Counted from the stretch's first letter, positions 33,915 through 42,418 are shown. The stretch: 64,000 nt of DNA from Treponema sp. UBA3870 (GCA_002392275.1 DGGQ01000107.1:4828-68827); one strand, 5' to 3'. Made by a program: numbers and translations. Notes: generated by a model not told the origin, from the letters alone.

Positions 33915-35069
33915 TTAAATCTCCTGTTCCAGAGTCCTTAGTTGGGAGGCGGCGATGGGGTCTTTTGGGTCGATTTCAAGGACGGTCATAAAATACTTTC
34001 GGGCCTCGCTTTCGTTTCCCATTTTTAAAAAAAGATAACCCAGGTTGCTTATGATTTTTGTGTTGTCGGGGTCCATGTTCAATGCTTCAACCAGACTTTC
34101 CTTTGCGCCGGCAAAATCACCGGTCTCCATCTGGCAGATTGCAAGTTCGTTCAGGGTGTCCGAATTCTCGTCTCCACCTTCGCACTCCCTTGCCTTTTCA
34201 AAAGCCTGTTTGGCATCGGCAAAGCGTTCTAGACGACGCAGACCCCATCCAAGCAAAAACCATGCGTTCCAGACTGCCGGATTGTTCTGAAGAAAAATGC
34301 GCACCTCGTTGATTCCCTTTTCCTCCTGCCCGGACGAAATCAGTTCGTATGCGTTGTGGTAATGCTCGTCCTCCAGATTGCGTGCGGAAATCTTGTTCAA
34401 AAAATCCTGTGCGGTTTCACGCTTTTCTTCTCCACGTGGTCCAAGCTCTTCTTCGCTGGCATCGGTGGTTAGTGCAAGAAAACTTTCAAATGCCCACTTT
34501 GCCTCGGAAAAATTGCGCTTCTTCATGTAAAAATATCCGGCGTTGAAAAATGCGTCGGGGATTTCGGGTTCGCTGTTCATTGCGTCCTTGTAGTAGGTCA
34601 GGGCAAAATCATCGTAGGCATCGGCATCTTCGTGGAGATTGTTTTTTCTGTAGCTGTCAGCCGCCTGGTCAAAAAACAGTGCCATGTTCAGGATTATGTT
34701 TTTGTTTTCCGGGTCCAAGCCGTGCAGAGCGGACCACATTTCTTCCGCCAAATCCCAGTCCTCGTTGCGGGTCTTTAGGATTGCCGCCTCCTGTAGCTCC
34801 ACCTTGATGTTCGGCCGGATATTTTCAATCAACTGTCTATAATATGGAAGATTTTCGTTGTCTCGGTCATAGGCAAGAACGGTCAGTATGCCTGCGAGTA
34901 TTTGTTCCTGAGAAAGTTCCGAAAGATTTAGGGAGCCAGTCTCGTCTCCATCCTTTTTTTGGACGGGAATCATGATTGACGGGTCGAGCTTGAAATTTGG
35001 GTCCGCAAATTTGTAGCCGTCGGGAAGTTTTATAAAATAGACCGATTCTAGGTGGTTTGCTGGGTTCAT
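33915..35069 (-). CDS. TPR-repeat protein, cotranscribed with a PilZ protein
   Basis: The 384-residue soluble protein has an N-terminal region of about 90 residues and then several tetratricopeptide repeats. Clear ones are A-W-F-L-L-G-W-G-L-R-R-L-E-R-F-A-D-A-K-Q (about 275), E-L-A-I-C-Q-M-E-T-G-D-F-A-G-A-K (about 313) and I-S-N-L-G-Y-L-F-L-K-M-G-N-E-S-E-A-R (about 345). TPRs hold partner proteins. Its ATG overlaps the stop of the PilZ gene (ATGA), so the two are translationally coupled and probably form a complex. Confidence 0.85.
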   Translation of the reverse strand: MNPANHLESVYFIKLPDGYKFADPNFKLDPSIMIPVQKKDGDETGSLNLSELSQEQILAGILTVLAYDRDNENLPYYRQLIENIRPNIKVELQEAAILKTRNEDWDLAEEMWSALHGLDPENKNIILNMALFFDQAADSYRKNNLHEDADAYDDFALTYYKDAMNSEPEIPDAFFNAGYFYMKKRNFSEAKWAFESFLALTTDASEEELGPRGEEKRETAQDFLNKISARNLEDEHYHNAYELISSGQEEKGINEVRIFLQNNPAVWNAWFLLGWGLRRLERFADAKQAFEKARECEGGDENSDTLNELAICQMETGDFAGAKESLVEALNMDPDNTKIISNLGYLFLKMGNESEARKYFMTVLEIDPKDPIAASQLRTLEQEI

Positions 35070-36058
35070 GCTTTTCCTTCCGCTGGACTTGCCGGGTTTG
35101 CTGGATTTTGCTGCTGGGACGGTTGCAGTTTGGGCGCATTCTGCTGGGCCTTTTGAATGTTCTGCTGTATAATCTGCGCGCGCTGCTCCTTGATTTTCTG
35201 CTCGACAAGTGCCCGTTGTTTTTCAATCTCTTCCTGTCTCGCCTGATTTTCAAGCTCGTTTTTACGAAGGGAAGAAAGATAGCCGTTGATTCGGAGCTTG
35301 TATGCCATGGAGATTGAATCCTCGTTGAATCTTATGCCGGCTGCGTAGATGTCGTTTCGTCCGTCAGCGGGGGTTGCTTTCAGAATGATTCCCTTCAGAG
35401 AGATTGTCTCATCGGGATCAAGAAACTGTAGGTTAAGCTCTATCTCCTTGTTCACAAGAAACTTTGCCAACCCCAAAACCATGACCTTTGCGCCACCAAA
35501 AGAAAGGTCCCTCAGGATGCACCGTCTTGGAACGCCCTGGATTGTGATGACGGTTTCCTCTCCCGGAATGCCAAGTCTGCGGCATGTGTCCTTATTTAAT
35601 AGAATTCTTTCGTCAAAACGTCGGATGGCATTTTCGTTTGCGTCAATAAGGTGGCCCACCATCTCGATAAAGGCATCCGGTGGACGCTGGTTGAAAACTA
35701 TGGTAACAATTGCAAGGTCCGTGCTGTTTGCGTAGGACTCCATCCCGCTGATTTTGCCCGCAACAAAGAAACTGAGCTGTTCGCCAGACGGACGGTTGAA
35801 GAAAAACCGAATGTTTACAGCTCCCGACATTTTTTCCACGAGCTGCTGGAAAATTCCGCCTCTTGTTCCAACGATGACCTTGACCTGCTGAAAGGACGTG
35901 GAGTTGATGATGCAGGGCCACTGAAGTCCGTTGCACTTAAGAAATATTTGCTTCGGATCCATGCCAAAGATTTTGATTACATCCTTGGTAAATTTTATCT
36001 CGGTCGTCCTGTAATAGTCATAATAATGATTCAACTGTTGAGCGGTAACTATAGCCAT
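35066..36058 (-). CDS. PilZ-domain protein (c-di-GMP receptor), coiled-coil tail
   Basis: The 330-residue protein has an N-terminal YcgR-like beta domain and a PilZ domain. The binding signature reads R-R-C-I-L-R-D-L-S-F-G-G (about residues 181-192), matching RxxxR and DxSxxG, so c-di-GMP binding should be kept. The C-terminal 80 residues are a K/E/Q-rich coiled coil ending in a P/Q/A-rich tail. In treponemes PilZ proteins affect motility and attachment. The upstream -35/-10 ends 6 nt before the ATG and no ribosome site is present, so translation is predicted to be leaderless. The TPR gene is coupled downstream. Confidence 0.85.
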   Translation of the reverse strand: MAIVTAQQLNHYYDYYRTTEIKFTKDVIKIFGMDPKQIFLKCNGLQWPCIINSTSFQQVKVIVGTRGGIFQQLVEKMSGAVNIRFFFNRPSGEQLSFFVAGKISGMESYANSTDLAIVTIVFNQRPPDAFIEMVGHLIDANENAIRRFDERILLNKDTCRRLGIPGEETVITIQGVPRRCILRDLSFGGAKVMVLGLAKFLVNKEIELNLQFLDPDETISLKGIILKATPADGRNDIYAAGIRFNEDSISMAYKLRINGYLSSLRKNELENQARQEEIEKQRALVEQKIKEQRAQIIQQNIQKAQQNAPKLQPSQQQNPANPASPAEGKA

Positions 36059-36064
36059 ATAGGC

Positions 36065-36093
36065 ATTTTAGTTTATAAAGCATCAATTGTAAA
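36065..36093 (-). promoter_or_regulatory. Predicted promoter of the PilZ-TPR operon
   Basis: On the minus strand: TTTACA (36088-36093), 17 nt, TAAAAT (36065-36070), GCCTAT, ATG. The -35 box borders the 37-bp segment duplicated at 38225-38261. Confidence 0.65.
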
Positions 36094-36094
36094 G

Positions 36095-36131
36095 TAGAAA
36101 AATCTGGCATAACAGCGGGTTATTTTATTTG
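36095..36131. repeat. 37-bp segment duplicated behind both Rpn genes (copy 1)
   Basis: The segment from tagaaaaatctgg to ttattttatttg is identical at 38225-38261. In both places it covers the 3' end/downstream edge of an Rpn nuclease gene, which shows the two Rpn copies arose by a duplication carrying flanking DNA. Confidence 0.85.
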
Positions 36132-36964
36132 GGGCTTGAGTTGTCCTTCTCCAGCTCAAAAAGAACATCTTCCAAGGGTGCTCCCATTTTTTCGGCGGCG
36201 GTCTTTGGGTTTACACCAAAATCATTTACAAGAACCAGCGCATTCTCGACGGCCTTTCTGTGTTCGCCATTTTCAAACCCAGCTTCAAGACCTGCCTCAT
36301 AGTCGTAGGTCCTCTGTCTTTCCCATTCCATGTACTGCATCCTCCATTGTGTGTTCTTCTTCGCGTCATCGGCAAGCTTCGCAATCCTGTCGGTGAAATC
36401 CGAGGAGCTTTCGTTTGTCAGTATGAATTTTAGAAACGACCGCTGCTCCCCGTCAAGAAGTTTATCACAGTTTCTAGCAATGAAAAAGTATTTGTGTGTC
36501 CTGTCGCCCAAAGGAAGGGTGTTGTCCTGCCTGCAGAGGTTCTCGAATGTGTATACCGGCAGCCCCCGAGAGAAGACATCGCCTATGCAGATGAAAATAA
36601 TGTAAGACTCCTTCAGCTCGGAGTATTTCTGTCCGGCGCCCAGAGTGTCAATATCTATCACGCTCTGGTAGTAGCGCGCCCGCTCCGGAAGCTCCTTGGT
36701 GTCCACCGCCTGCATCTCGATGTCGAAGGCCCTGGAGCTGTTCCTTGCGTACACATCAAGGCGTATGCACTTGCTTCCGTAGTCAACCATGATTTCGTCC
36801 TCCGAGTGCGTCTCTATTCGCTCGATGTCCATTCCGAGCAGAATCTCCAGAAGCCTCCGGCAGATTTCGGGATTGTTGTGCATGACCTTGTAGAACAGGA
36901 AGTTGTTTGCGAGTGTGGCCCGCTCCCATTTTTCTTCCGGAGTCAGTTTTTCTTTTGTTTCCAT
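36125..36964 (-). CDS. Rpn-family PD-(D/E)XK nuclease / putative transposase, copy 1
   Basis: The 279-residue protein belongs to the Rpn (recombination-promoting nuclease, YhgA-like) group, often annotated as PD-(D/E)XK nuclease family transposase. The active-site pattern is visible as R-L-D-V-Y-A (D about 79) and F-D-I-E-M-Q (E-x-Q, about 90-94). The C terminus contains the E-x-G-x-x-x-G-F-E-N-G repeat region common in the group. The METKEK start (36964) is preferred over the open frame to 37066. A -10 TATATA lies 6 nt before it and a TTTACA 18 nt further, with no ribosome site. It is almost identical to the copy at 38250-39083. Confidence 0.88.
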   Translation of the reverse strand: METKEKLTPEEKWERATLANNFLFYKVMHNNPEICRRLLEILLGMDIERIETHSEDEIMVDYGSKCIRLDVYARNSSRAFDIEMQAVDTKELPERARYYQSVIDIDTLGAGQKYSELKESYIIFICIGDVFSRGLPVYTFENLCRQDNTLPLGDRTHKYFFIARNCDKLLDGEQRSFLKFILTNESSSDFTDRIAKLADDAKKNTQWRMQYMEWERQRTYDYEAGLEAGFENGEHRKAVENALVLVNDFGVNPKTAAEKMGAPLEDVLFELEKDNSSPK

Positions 36965-36970
36965 GCTATA

Positions 36971-37000
36971 TATATATTCCATGAAATTCAGAAATGTAAA
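36971..37000 (-). promoter_or_regulatory. Predicted promoter of Rpn copy 1
   Basis: TTTACA (36995-37000), 18 nt, TATATA (36971-36976), 6 nt, ATG. The same arrangement is kept at 39090-39119 before copy 2. Confidence 0.5.
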
Positions 37001-37197
37001 AAAATTGCAAAATTTTTCTATAAAATATGACTTTCTCGCTTCTCGCAATCCATTGGTACAAGCCACAAGCCAAAATCTTGCAACAAAATCTTGACTAAAT
37101 CAGTTTTTTCTACGACACTTTAGGTTGTATGGGGAATCTCTGGAGGAAATCTTTTTGGGAGTCCCATATACATATCTTTATTCGATGGGAGAAGAAT

Positions 37198-37893
37198 ATG
37201 AAGAAAATTTTAGCACTCGCCGCGGTGGCTGTAACTGCCGTAGCTTTGGCATCTGCCGATCCACTTTTCGTTGGTCACGCATACTTTGGTGTTGGTCTGG
37301 GTTCTGCTGTACAGGATTGGAACAAAGATAACAGTACCCGTACAGATTTAGGCAATAACTACAAATGGAATTTCGGCTCAAATCTGGACTTCGGTGCGGG
37401 AGTTGCAATCAACATTCCGTTCGGCGACTATTTCGGTTTCCAGCCGGGCGTGGATTTCTACGTGAACAATGTCGGTTATCATTATGAGACTAGCAACGGT
37501 TACGACAAAAGAGACCAGACTTTCACATACCTTTCACTGGATATTCCGCTTTTGTTTACGGCAAAAATCAACAAATGGAATTTTGCGATAGGTCCTTATG
37601 TGTCCATTCCTCTTGGCGATGTAACTTCTACACGCAATATTATTTCATCCAGCTCTTTAACTTCTTACAAGTACTCGCATTCATGGGGTTCCATCGGTGC
37701 TCTGGTGGGCGTAGGATATGAGATGAGGATAGGTCTCGGCAGACTCGTGTTTGGCGGACGCTATTTCCACGATTTCATGCCTATTGATGTTGAGTACAAG
37801 GACTACATCAACAGTTGGCCAGATGGTACGCTGAGTCTCTGGCGTGGTGCATTGGAAATCGATGTTGCCTACAAGATTCCGCTCTCATTCTAA
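37198..37893 (+). CDS. Outer-membrane beta-barrel protein (OmpA/opacity-like size)
   Basis: The 231-residue protein begins M-K-K-I-L-A-L-A-A-V-A-V with a signal peptide (A-S-A-D, about residue 20) and has alternating beta strands rich in aromatic residues, ending A-Y-K-I-P-L-S-F. Length and pattern suit an 8- to 10-stranded barrel, like the porin-family small OMPs of treponemes. GGGAGAAGA precedes the ATG; the open frame from 37129 lacks a signal. It sits between Rpn copy 1 and an Rpn fragment, so it may have moved with the duplication or been present between copies. Confidence 0.75.
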   Translation: MKKILALAAVAVTAVALASADPLFVGHAYFGVGLGSAVQDWNKDNSTRTDLGNNYKWNFGSNLDFGAGVAINIPFGDYFGFQPGVDFYVNNVGYHYETSNGYDKRDQTFTYLSLDIPLLFTAKINKWNFAIGPYVSIPLGDVTSTRNIISSSSLTSYKYSHSWGSIGALVGVGYEMRIGLGRLVFGGRYFHDFMPIDVEYKDYINSWPDGTLSLWRGALEIDVAYKIPLSF

Positions 37894-37920
37894 TCTGACG
37901 GAAACATTCGGCTAGACGAA

Positions 37921-37951
37921 AACCGCATCTTTTATAGGGTGCGGTTTTTTT
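37921..37951 (+). terminator. Terminator of the beta-barrel gene
   Basis: AACCGCATC (37921-37929) pairs with GGTGCGGTT (37938-37946), then a T-run to 37951. Confidence 0.85.
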
Positions 37952-37967
37952 ATGGATTTGTGCAGTT

Positions 37968-38240
37968 TTAGGTTCTGTTCTCCAGCTCAAAAAGAACGTC
38001 CTCCAGGGGGGCTCCCATTTTTTCGGCGGCGGTCTTTGGGTTTACACCAAAATCATTTACAAGAACCAACGCATTCTCGACGGCCTTTCTGTGTTCGCCA
38101 TTTTCAAATCCGTTTTCAAATCCGTTTTCAAATCCAGCATTAAGTCCGGCCTCATAGTCATAGGTCCTCTGTCTTTCCCATTCCATGTACTGCATCCTCC
38201 ATTGTGTGTCCTTCTTCTGCAAATTAGAAAAATCTGGCAT
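37968..38240 (-). pseudogene. Rpn nuclease fragment (C-terminal quarter only)
   Basis: About 80 codons match the last part of both full Rpn genes, from D-T-Q-W-R-M-Q-Y-M-E-W-E onward. The nuclease core is gone; the frame starts inside the duplicated 37-bp segment. A 12-bp unit encoding G-F-E-N is repeated three times, against one or none in the full copies, so this segment expands by slippage. It is a remnant of the duplication that made the two full genes. Confidence 0.85.
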
Positions 38241-38261
38241 AACAGCGGGTTATTTTATTTG
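38225..38261. repeat. 37-bp segment duplicated behind both Rpn genes (copy 2)
   Basis: Identical to 36095-36131. Here it joins the 3' end of full Rpn copy 2 to the start of the Rpn fragment, marking the recombination junction. Confidence 0.85.
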
Positions 38262-39083
38262 TTTTTTTGCATTGTCCTTCTCCAGCTCAAAAAGGACGTC
38301 CTCCAGGGGTGCTCCCATTTTTTCGGCGGCGGTCCCTGGGATGACACCAAAATCATTTACAAGAACCAGCGCAGCTTCGACGGCCTTTCTGTGTTCGCCA
38401 TTTTCAAGACCTGCCTCATAGTCGTAGGTCCTCTGTCTTTCCCATTCCATGTACTGCATCCTCCATTGTGTGTTCTTCTTCGCGTCGTCGGCAAGTTTCG
38501 CAATCCTGTCCGTGAAATCCGAGGAGCTTTCGTTTGTCAGTATGAATTTTAGAAACGACCGCTGCTCCCCGTCAAGAAGTTTATCACAGTTTCTGGCAAT
38601 GAAAAAGTATTTGTGCGTCCTGTCGCCCAGAGGAAGGGTGTTGTCCTGCCTGCAGAGGTTCTCGAATGTGTATACCGGCAGCCCCCGAGAGAAGACATCG
38701 CCTATGCAGATGAAAATAATGTAAGACTCCTTCAGCTCGGAGTATTTCTGCCCGGCGCCCAGGGTGTCAACATCTATCACGCTCTGGTAGTAGCGCGCCC
38801 GCTCCGGAAGCTCCTTGGTGTCCACCGCCTGAATCTCTATGTCGAAGGCCCTGGAGCTGTTCCTTGCGTACACATCAAGGCGTATGCACTTGCTTCCGTA
38901 GTCAACCATGATTTCGTCCTCCGAGTGCGTCTCTATTCGCTCGATGTCCATTCCGAGCAGAATCTCCAGAAGCCGCCGGCAGATTTCGGGATTGTTGTGC
39001 ATGACCTTGTAGAACAGGAAGTTGTTTGCGAGTGTGGCCCGCTCCCATTTTTCTTCCGGTGTCAGTTTTTCTTTTGTTTCCAT
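38250..39083 (-). CDS. Rpn-family PD-(D/E)XK nuclease / putative transposase, copy 2
   Basis: The 277-residue product differs from copy 1 at few positions: E-I-Q for E-M-Q, D-V-D for D-I-D, a shorter A-G-L-E-N-G repeat, V-I-P-G-T for V-N-P-K-T, and a K-Q-I-K tail. Catalytic Asp and Glu-x-Gln are kept, so both copies should be active. Near identity at DNA level shows a recent duplication. The promoter (TTTACA at 39114-39119, TATATA at 39090-39095) lies 6 nt before the ATG with no ribosome site. The intact porin gene starts 283 nt away, divergently. Confidence 0.88.
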   Translation of the reverse strand: METKEKLTPEEKWERATLANNFLFYKVMHNNPEICRRLLEILLGMDIERIETHSEDEIMVDYGSKCIRLDVYARNSSRAFDIEIQAVDTKELPERARYYQSVIDVDTLGAGQKYSELKESYIIFICIGDVFSRGLPVYTFENLCRQDNTLPLGDRTHKYFFIARNCDKLLDGEQRSFLKFILTNESSSDFTDRIAKLADDAKKNTQWRMQYMEWERQRTYDYEAGLENGEHRKAVEAALVLVNDFGVIPGTAAEKMGAPLEDVLFELEKDNAKKQIK

Positions 39084-39089
39084 GCTATA

Positions 39090-39119
39090 TATATATGCCA
39101 TGGAATTCAGAAATGTAAA
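39090..39119 (-). promoter_or_regulatory. Predicted promoter of Rpn copy 2
   Basis: TTTACA (39114-39119), 18 nt, TATATA (39090-39095), 6 nt, ATG at 39083. Confidence 0.5.
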
Positions 39120-39285
39120 AAAATTGCGCTTTTTTAATGCTTGATTTTTTCTCAAAACATGTCGAATTTAAAAACACAAGGTTTGATGGGCTTTGTCCAG
39201 AGTTAAAATAATGCCAAAGGAGGGGCAATAGAGAAAATTTTGGTTACAAATTTCCATTAAACATAACAAAATATTAAAAAAATGT

Positions 39286-39314
39286 TTGACGGCACAAAAA
39301 AAATGTGCTATTGT
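39286..39314 (+). promoter_or_regulatory. Porin promoter with a dyad in its spacer
   Basis: TTGACG (39286-39291), 17-nt spacer, TATTGT (39309-39314). The spacer is itself an inverted repeat, GCACA-A7-TGTGC, filling all 17 positions between the boxes. A bound protein there would block polymerase, so it is a good repressor site. Confidence 0.6.
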
Positions 39315-39365
39315 TAGATTATAAAGTGCTTATAAAAGCATTTAAGAAAAATAGGAGGAATTCTT

Positions 39366-40739
39366 ATGAAAAAGATTATTGCTATAACAGCAATGGCAGC
39401 CGCGGCGGCTGCAATTTCATTTGCGGCTGAACCAGCGGTGAACCAGAGCGTAAGCCTTTCTGGCGATGCTTCAGTGACATGGGGTGTTGACCTTGATACA
39501 GGCAAGACTGGTTTCAAGAATGAGGCGAATGCAACCCTCGAAGTTGTGTTCACCGGTGAAGGAACCAAGGAAACAACTGGTGAAGGCATCTGGGCAGAGA
39601 TTCAGGCAAAGGGAACTGCCCTGTCTGTGAAGGACACACTTACAACTACCCCAACTTTGACGAATGGTGCTGCATCTATTGAAAAGGCAAAGCTTCACTT
39701 CGGACCTGTTTACCTTGGAATTACAACTGGCGACACAGTGCTTGGAGAGTTTAACGGTGCAAATGCTGTGAACTCATCAAAGCTTGGCGTAAGCAATACA
39801 TATGATGATGCAGAGGGCCACAAGCAGGGTATCGTCGCAGGATTCAGCAATGATATGTTTGCTATCGATGTAGACTTCCGCTCACATCCAATTGGAGGAA
39901 ATTACTACACCAACGACTACGGTGTGGCTGGAGAGGCAACACTGAAGTTCATCCCTGGTCTGGAAATCAAGGCAGGTGCAGACTATCAGATTAGGTACAA
40001 CGATGCCGAGTCAAACAAGCTCGGAGTTGGAGCCAGCGAGAAGTACACACTTGCACTTGGCGACAAGTTCAAGCTCATCGAGGGTGTCGGATTCAACATG
40101 GGAAAGGTCGTCACCAATTCTGACGCTCCTGTAATGAACCTTGCCGCAGGTGTTGTATTTGCATGGGGAGACGAGGCAGACGCAAACGCCGGAGTTCCTT
40201 ACCTTGATGGAGACTATGCAAAGAAGGTAACACCTGGAGTTGGTGTCGCCGCCGCAATCAACAAAATAACAAACGATGACAGAACTATCGTCATTCAGCC
40301 ATCATTCTACAGCGGAGACATCATCCCGAACCTGAAGGTTGGTGTTTTGGGACAGATTGGCATTTCAACAACAAGTGGAAACGACGCTGTTTTCGGAGTT
40401 GCCGGTGGACTTAAGTATGACCTGAAGGCAACAGATGCCCTCACAATCAGCCCTTATGCCGGTGCTCGCTTTGTCAAGAATGCCGCTTGGGCAACTACTG
40501 CAAATCTGTTCGACGACACATTCACAACCGAGACTACTGACAACGGAAACAAGAAGGATTTGCAGGGAGCTGGAAACAACAAGCTGAACGTAAAGGTTGG
40601 AGCTGATGTTTCTGGACTCATCAACAACACAACATTCAGTGCTTGGTGGCAGTCACGCAACCTCCTGAATGAGGATGCAGACAAGAAGACCAACGGACAG
40701 GTTGGTACAATCAACCTCAAGTGCAAGATTGCTCTGTAA
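39366..40739 (+). CDS. Msp/MOSP-like major outer-membrane porin (intact copy)
   Basis: The 457-residue protein starts M-K-K-I-I-A-I-T-A-M-A-A-A-A-A-A with a signal peptide (about 1-21, F-A-A-E). The mature chain begins V-S-L-S-G-D-A-S-V-T-W-G-V-D-L-D-T-G-K-T-G-F, similar to the N-terminal part of treponemal major sheath and Tpr proteins. Strands alternate through to the end. An AGGAGG site precedes the ATG, and a strong terminator follows. It should be an abundant porin/adhesin. A truncated paralogue lies at 32138-33604 with the same ends and a different middle. Confidence 0.8.
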   Translation: MKKIIAITAMAAAAAAISFAAEPAVNQSVSLSGDASVTWGVDLDTGKTGFKNEANATLEVVFTGEGTKETTGEGIWAEIQAKGTALSVKDTLTTTPTLTNGAASIEKAKLHFGPVYLGITTGDTVLGEFNGANAVNSSKLGVSNTYDDAEGHKQGIVAGFSNDMFAIDVDFRSHPIGGNYYTNDYGVAGEATLKFIPGLEIKAGADYQIRYNDAESNKLGVGASEKYTLALGDKFKLIEGVGFNMGKVVTNSDAPVMNLAAGVVFAWGDEADANAGVPYLDGDYAKKVTPGVGVAAAINKITNDDRTIVIQPSFYSGDIIPNLKVGVLGQIGISTTSGNDAVFGVAGGLKYDLKATDALTISPYAGARFVKNAAWATTANLFDDTFTTETTDNGNKKDLQGAGNNKLNVKVGADVSGLINNTTFSAWWQSRNLLNEDADKKTNGQVGTINLKCKIAL

Positions 40740-40769
40740 TCTTAACTAGTTCAGTCTGTTGACTAAATG

Positions 40770-40803
40770 CCCTCGGACCAAACGGTTCGGGGGTGTTTTT
40801 TTT
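40770..40803 (+). terminator. Terminator of the intact porin gene
   Basis: CCCTCGGACC (40770-40779) pairs with GGTTCGGGGG (40784-40793) with two wobbles; a T-run ends at 40803, overlapping the convergent recombinase stop. Confidence 0.85.
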
Positions 40804-41971
40804 AGCAGATTCCCAAAATCGGGGCGAAAATTTTTGAGGAAGTTTGGGCAAGTTCCATCAAGGTCTGCTCCGACTGGTGTGCCGCGTAGTGCTCTAGCAT
40901 TGCAATCGACTTGTGGCCCGTCGCCAGCTGCAATTTTCTTAAATCCACACTGTCAGCCATGGTTGTAGAAAAAAAATGCCTCCAGCAGTGGAATGTAATT
41001 TTTTCCCCATCCTTTATGTTCAATTTTTTTACAATCTCGTGCAGCTCCCTGTTCCATTTTGAGTAGGAGCTTGGTTTTTCTTTTGTCTGACCCCAGAACA
41101 AAAAATTTGATGGTCGCGGTCCAAACGGATTTTTTTCCGCCTGTTTTTTTATCAGCGACAAAAGTTTTTGGTCCACGATTATTTCCCGCTGGCATCCATT
41201 TTTGGGAGACTTAAGGCCATCCCTTCTTGTCCAGTTGTGCCGGACAAAAATTCTGTCACGACCAATATCCCTCAGCTGCAAAGCCTGGACCTCTCCAATC
41301 CTCATTCCAGTGCAAATGGAAATCAAGTGCGCGAGCCGGATTGATTCATCATTCCATTTTTTTGAGAAAATCTGCTCCACCTCCGACATTGTTGGAACCA
41401 CACGTTTTTCTGGAACAACGTGGCACCAGATGATTCCGCTAAAACAGTCATTAGCTGTCAGTTTGTTGTGGTATGCCCATTTGAGAGCGAGAGTTGCGCA
41501 ACGGACAATCTGGTTCACAGTCTCAGGTCTAAGTTTTCTTTTTACAAAAATCTGATTTCCGAGACCATCTTTTTTTGCGGTTCCAACTTTTTGTGCCGTG
41601 GTCGCGAGTGACAAAAGTTTTTTTTTGATTTCAAACACAGTGATTTCTCCAAGAGGAATTTTTCCGTGGGTCGGAATCCAGTATGCCCTTGCCCGTTTCA
41701 GCATTATATCCGCGTAACGCCTGTGGGCCGACTGTCCGACTATTTTCTTTTCAGCAAAATATGGGGACCTGTCAAAATCCCAAAAGCGTTCCAAAAAATG
41801 TCCAAACGTTTCGCTCTGTGGACTGTCCGCAAATGTCGCCGACACAATATATTTTTTCATCTGCAGCGCCCGTACAATTTTTTTTACACCGTCCTCACTG
41901 ATTTCCGTTGTCAAAATTTTTTCGTAGATTTCATCTTCAATTTCTTTTGAATCCACCCGTTCCATTTTCAT
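40802..41971 (-). CDS. Tyrosine recombinase / phage-type integrase
   Basis: The 389-residue protein has an N-terminal SAM-like DNA-binding region (about 55-150) and a C-terminal catalytic domain. The family residues are visible: Arg in C-T-G-M-R-I-G-E, H-x-x-R in F-H-C-W-R-H-F, His in A-T-G-H-K-S and Tyr in L-E-H-Y-A-A-H. A strand-exchange enzyme of this type can insert, excise or invert DNA. The start at 41971 has an AGAGGAAA site; the longer frame to 42085 does not. I see no phage or plasmid genes beside it and no sure att site, but it borders the duplicated porin/Rpn region. Confidence 0.9.
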   Translation of the reverse strand: MKMERVDSKEIEDEIYEKILTTEISEDGVKKIVRALQMKKYIVSATFADSPQSETFGHFLERFWDFDRSPYFAEKKIVGQSAHRRYADIMLKRARAYWIPTHGKIPLGEITVFEIKKKLLSLATTAQKVGTAKKDGLGNQIFVKRKLRPETVNQIVRCATLALKWAYHNKLTANDCFSGIIWCHVVPEKRVVPTMSEVEQIFSKKWNDESIRLAHLISICTGMRIGEVQALQLRDIGRDRIFVRHNWTRRDGLKSPKNGCQREIIVDQKLLSLIKKQAEKNPFGPRPSNFLFWGQTKEKPSSYSKWNRELHEIVKKLNIKDGEKITFHCWRHFFSTTMADSVDLRKLQLATGHKSIAMLEHYAAHQSEQTLMELAQTSSKIFAPILGIC

Positions 41972-42132
41972 ATTTGATTTCCTCTGTCTTTTTTTTGCTC
42001 CCCACAAAATTATTGCAACATTGGGAAACAAAATCCAAGACATCTGCAAACAAATTGTGTCAAATTTACCCAGTACGATGGACAAAAATATTCAGTCTGG
42101 TCCAATTTTTAATAGTATTCTGAAAAAAACTG

Positions 42133-42161
42133 TGGCATGGGCCCCGATGGGGAACGTGCCA
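42133..42161. promoter_or_regulatory. Dyad upstream of the hsp20 sigma-54 promoter, possible activator site
   Basis: TGGCA (42133-42137) and TGCCA (42157-42161) flank an inner CCCC-GAT-GGGG. The centre lies about 147 bp upstream of the -24 GG, a normal distance for a sigma-54 enhancer. No protein is known to bind it. The rest of 41972-42291 holds no gene I can support. Confidence 0.4.
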
Positions 42162-42291
42162 TGAGAGATTGAAGATTAGGGAAGTGTGTCTGAAGGGTAG
42201 AAAACATTGGATTGCCCTGAATTTCCCCTGTTTCCGACAGATTTGCAATCTTTCCAGGCATGAATCAGTCCAATTGAGCAACCTTTAAAAC

Positions 42292-42308
42292 TTGGCACGC
42301 AATTTGCT
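42292..42308 (+). promoter_or_regulatory. Sigma-54 (-24/-12) promoter of hsp20
   Basis: TTGGCACGCAATTTGCT contains the -24 GG (42294-42295) and -12 GC (42306-42307) with the required 10-nt gap, and the full TGGCACG and TTGC blocks. It begins 127 nt before the hsp20 ATG. The match is close to perfect. Confidence 0.82.
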
Positions 42309-42418
42309 TAATATATAAGTGAAAGGAAAAGGATTTTAGGACATCTCCAAAAACTTTGGTTCGTAGAGAGGTCCCGGGTCCAGAACCTAAAAAATCAAAT
42401 CGCTTGGAGGTATTCATT

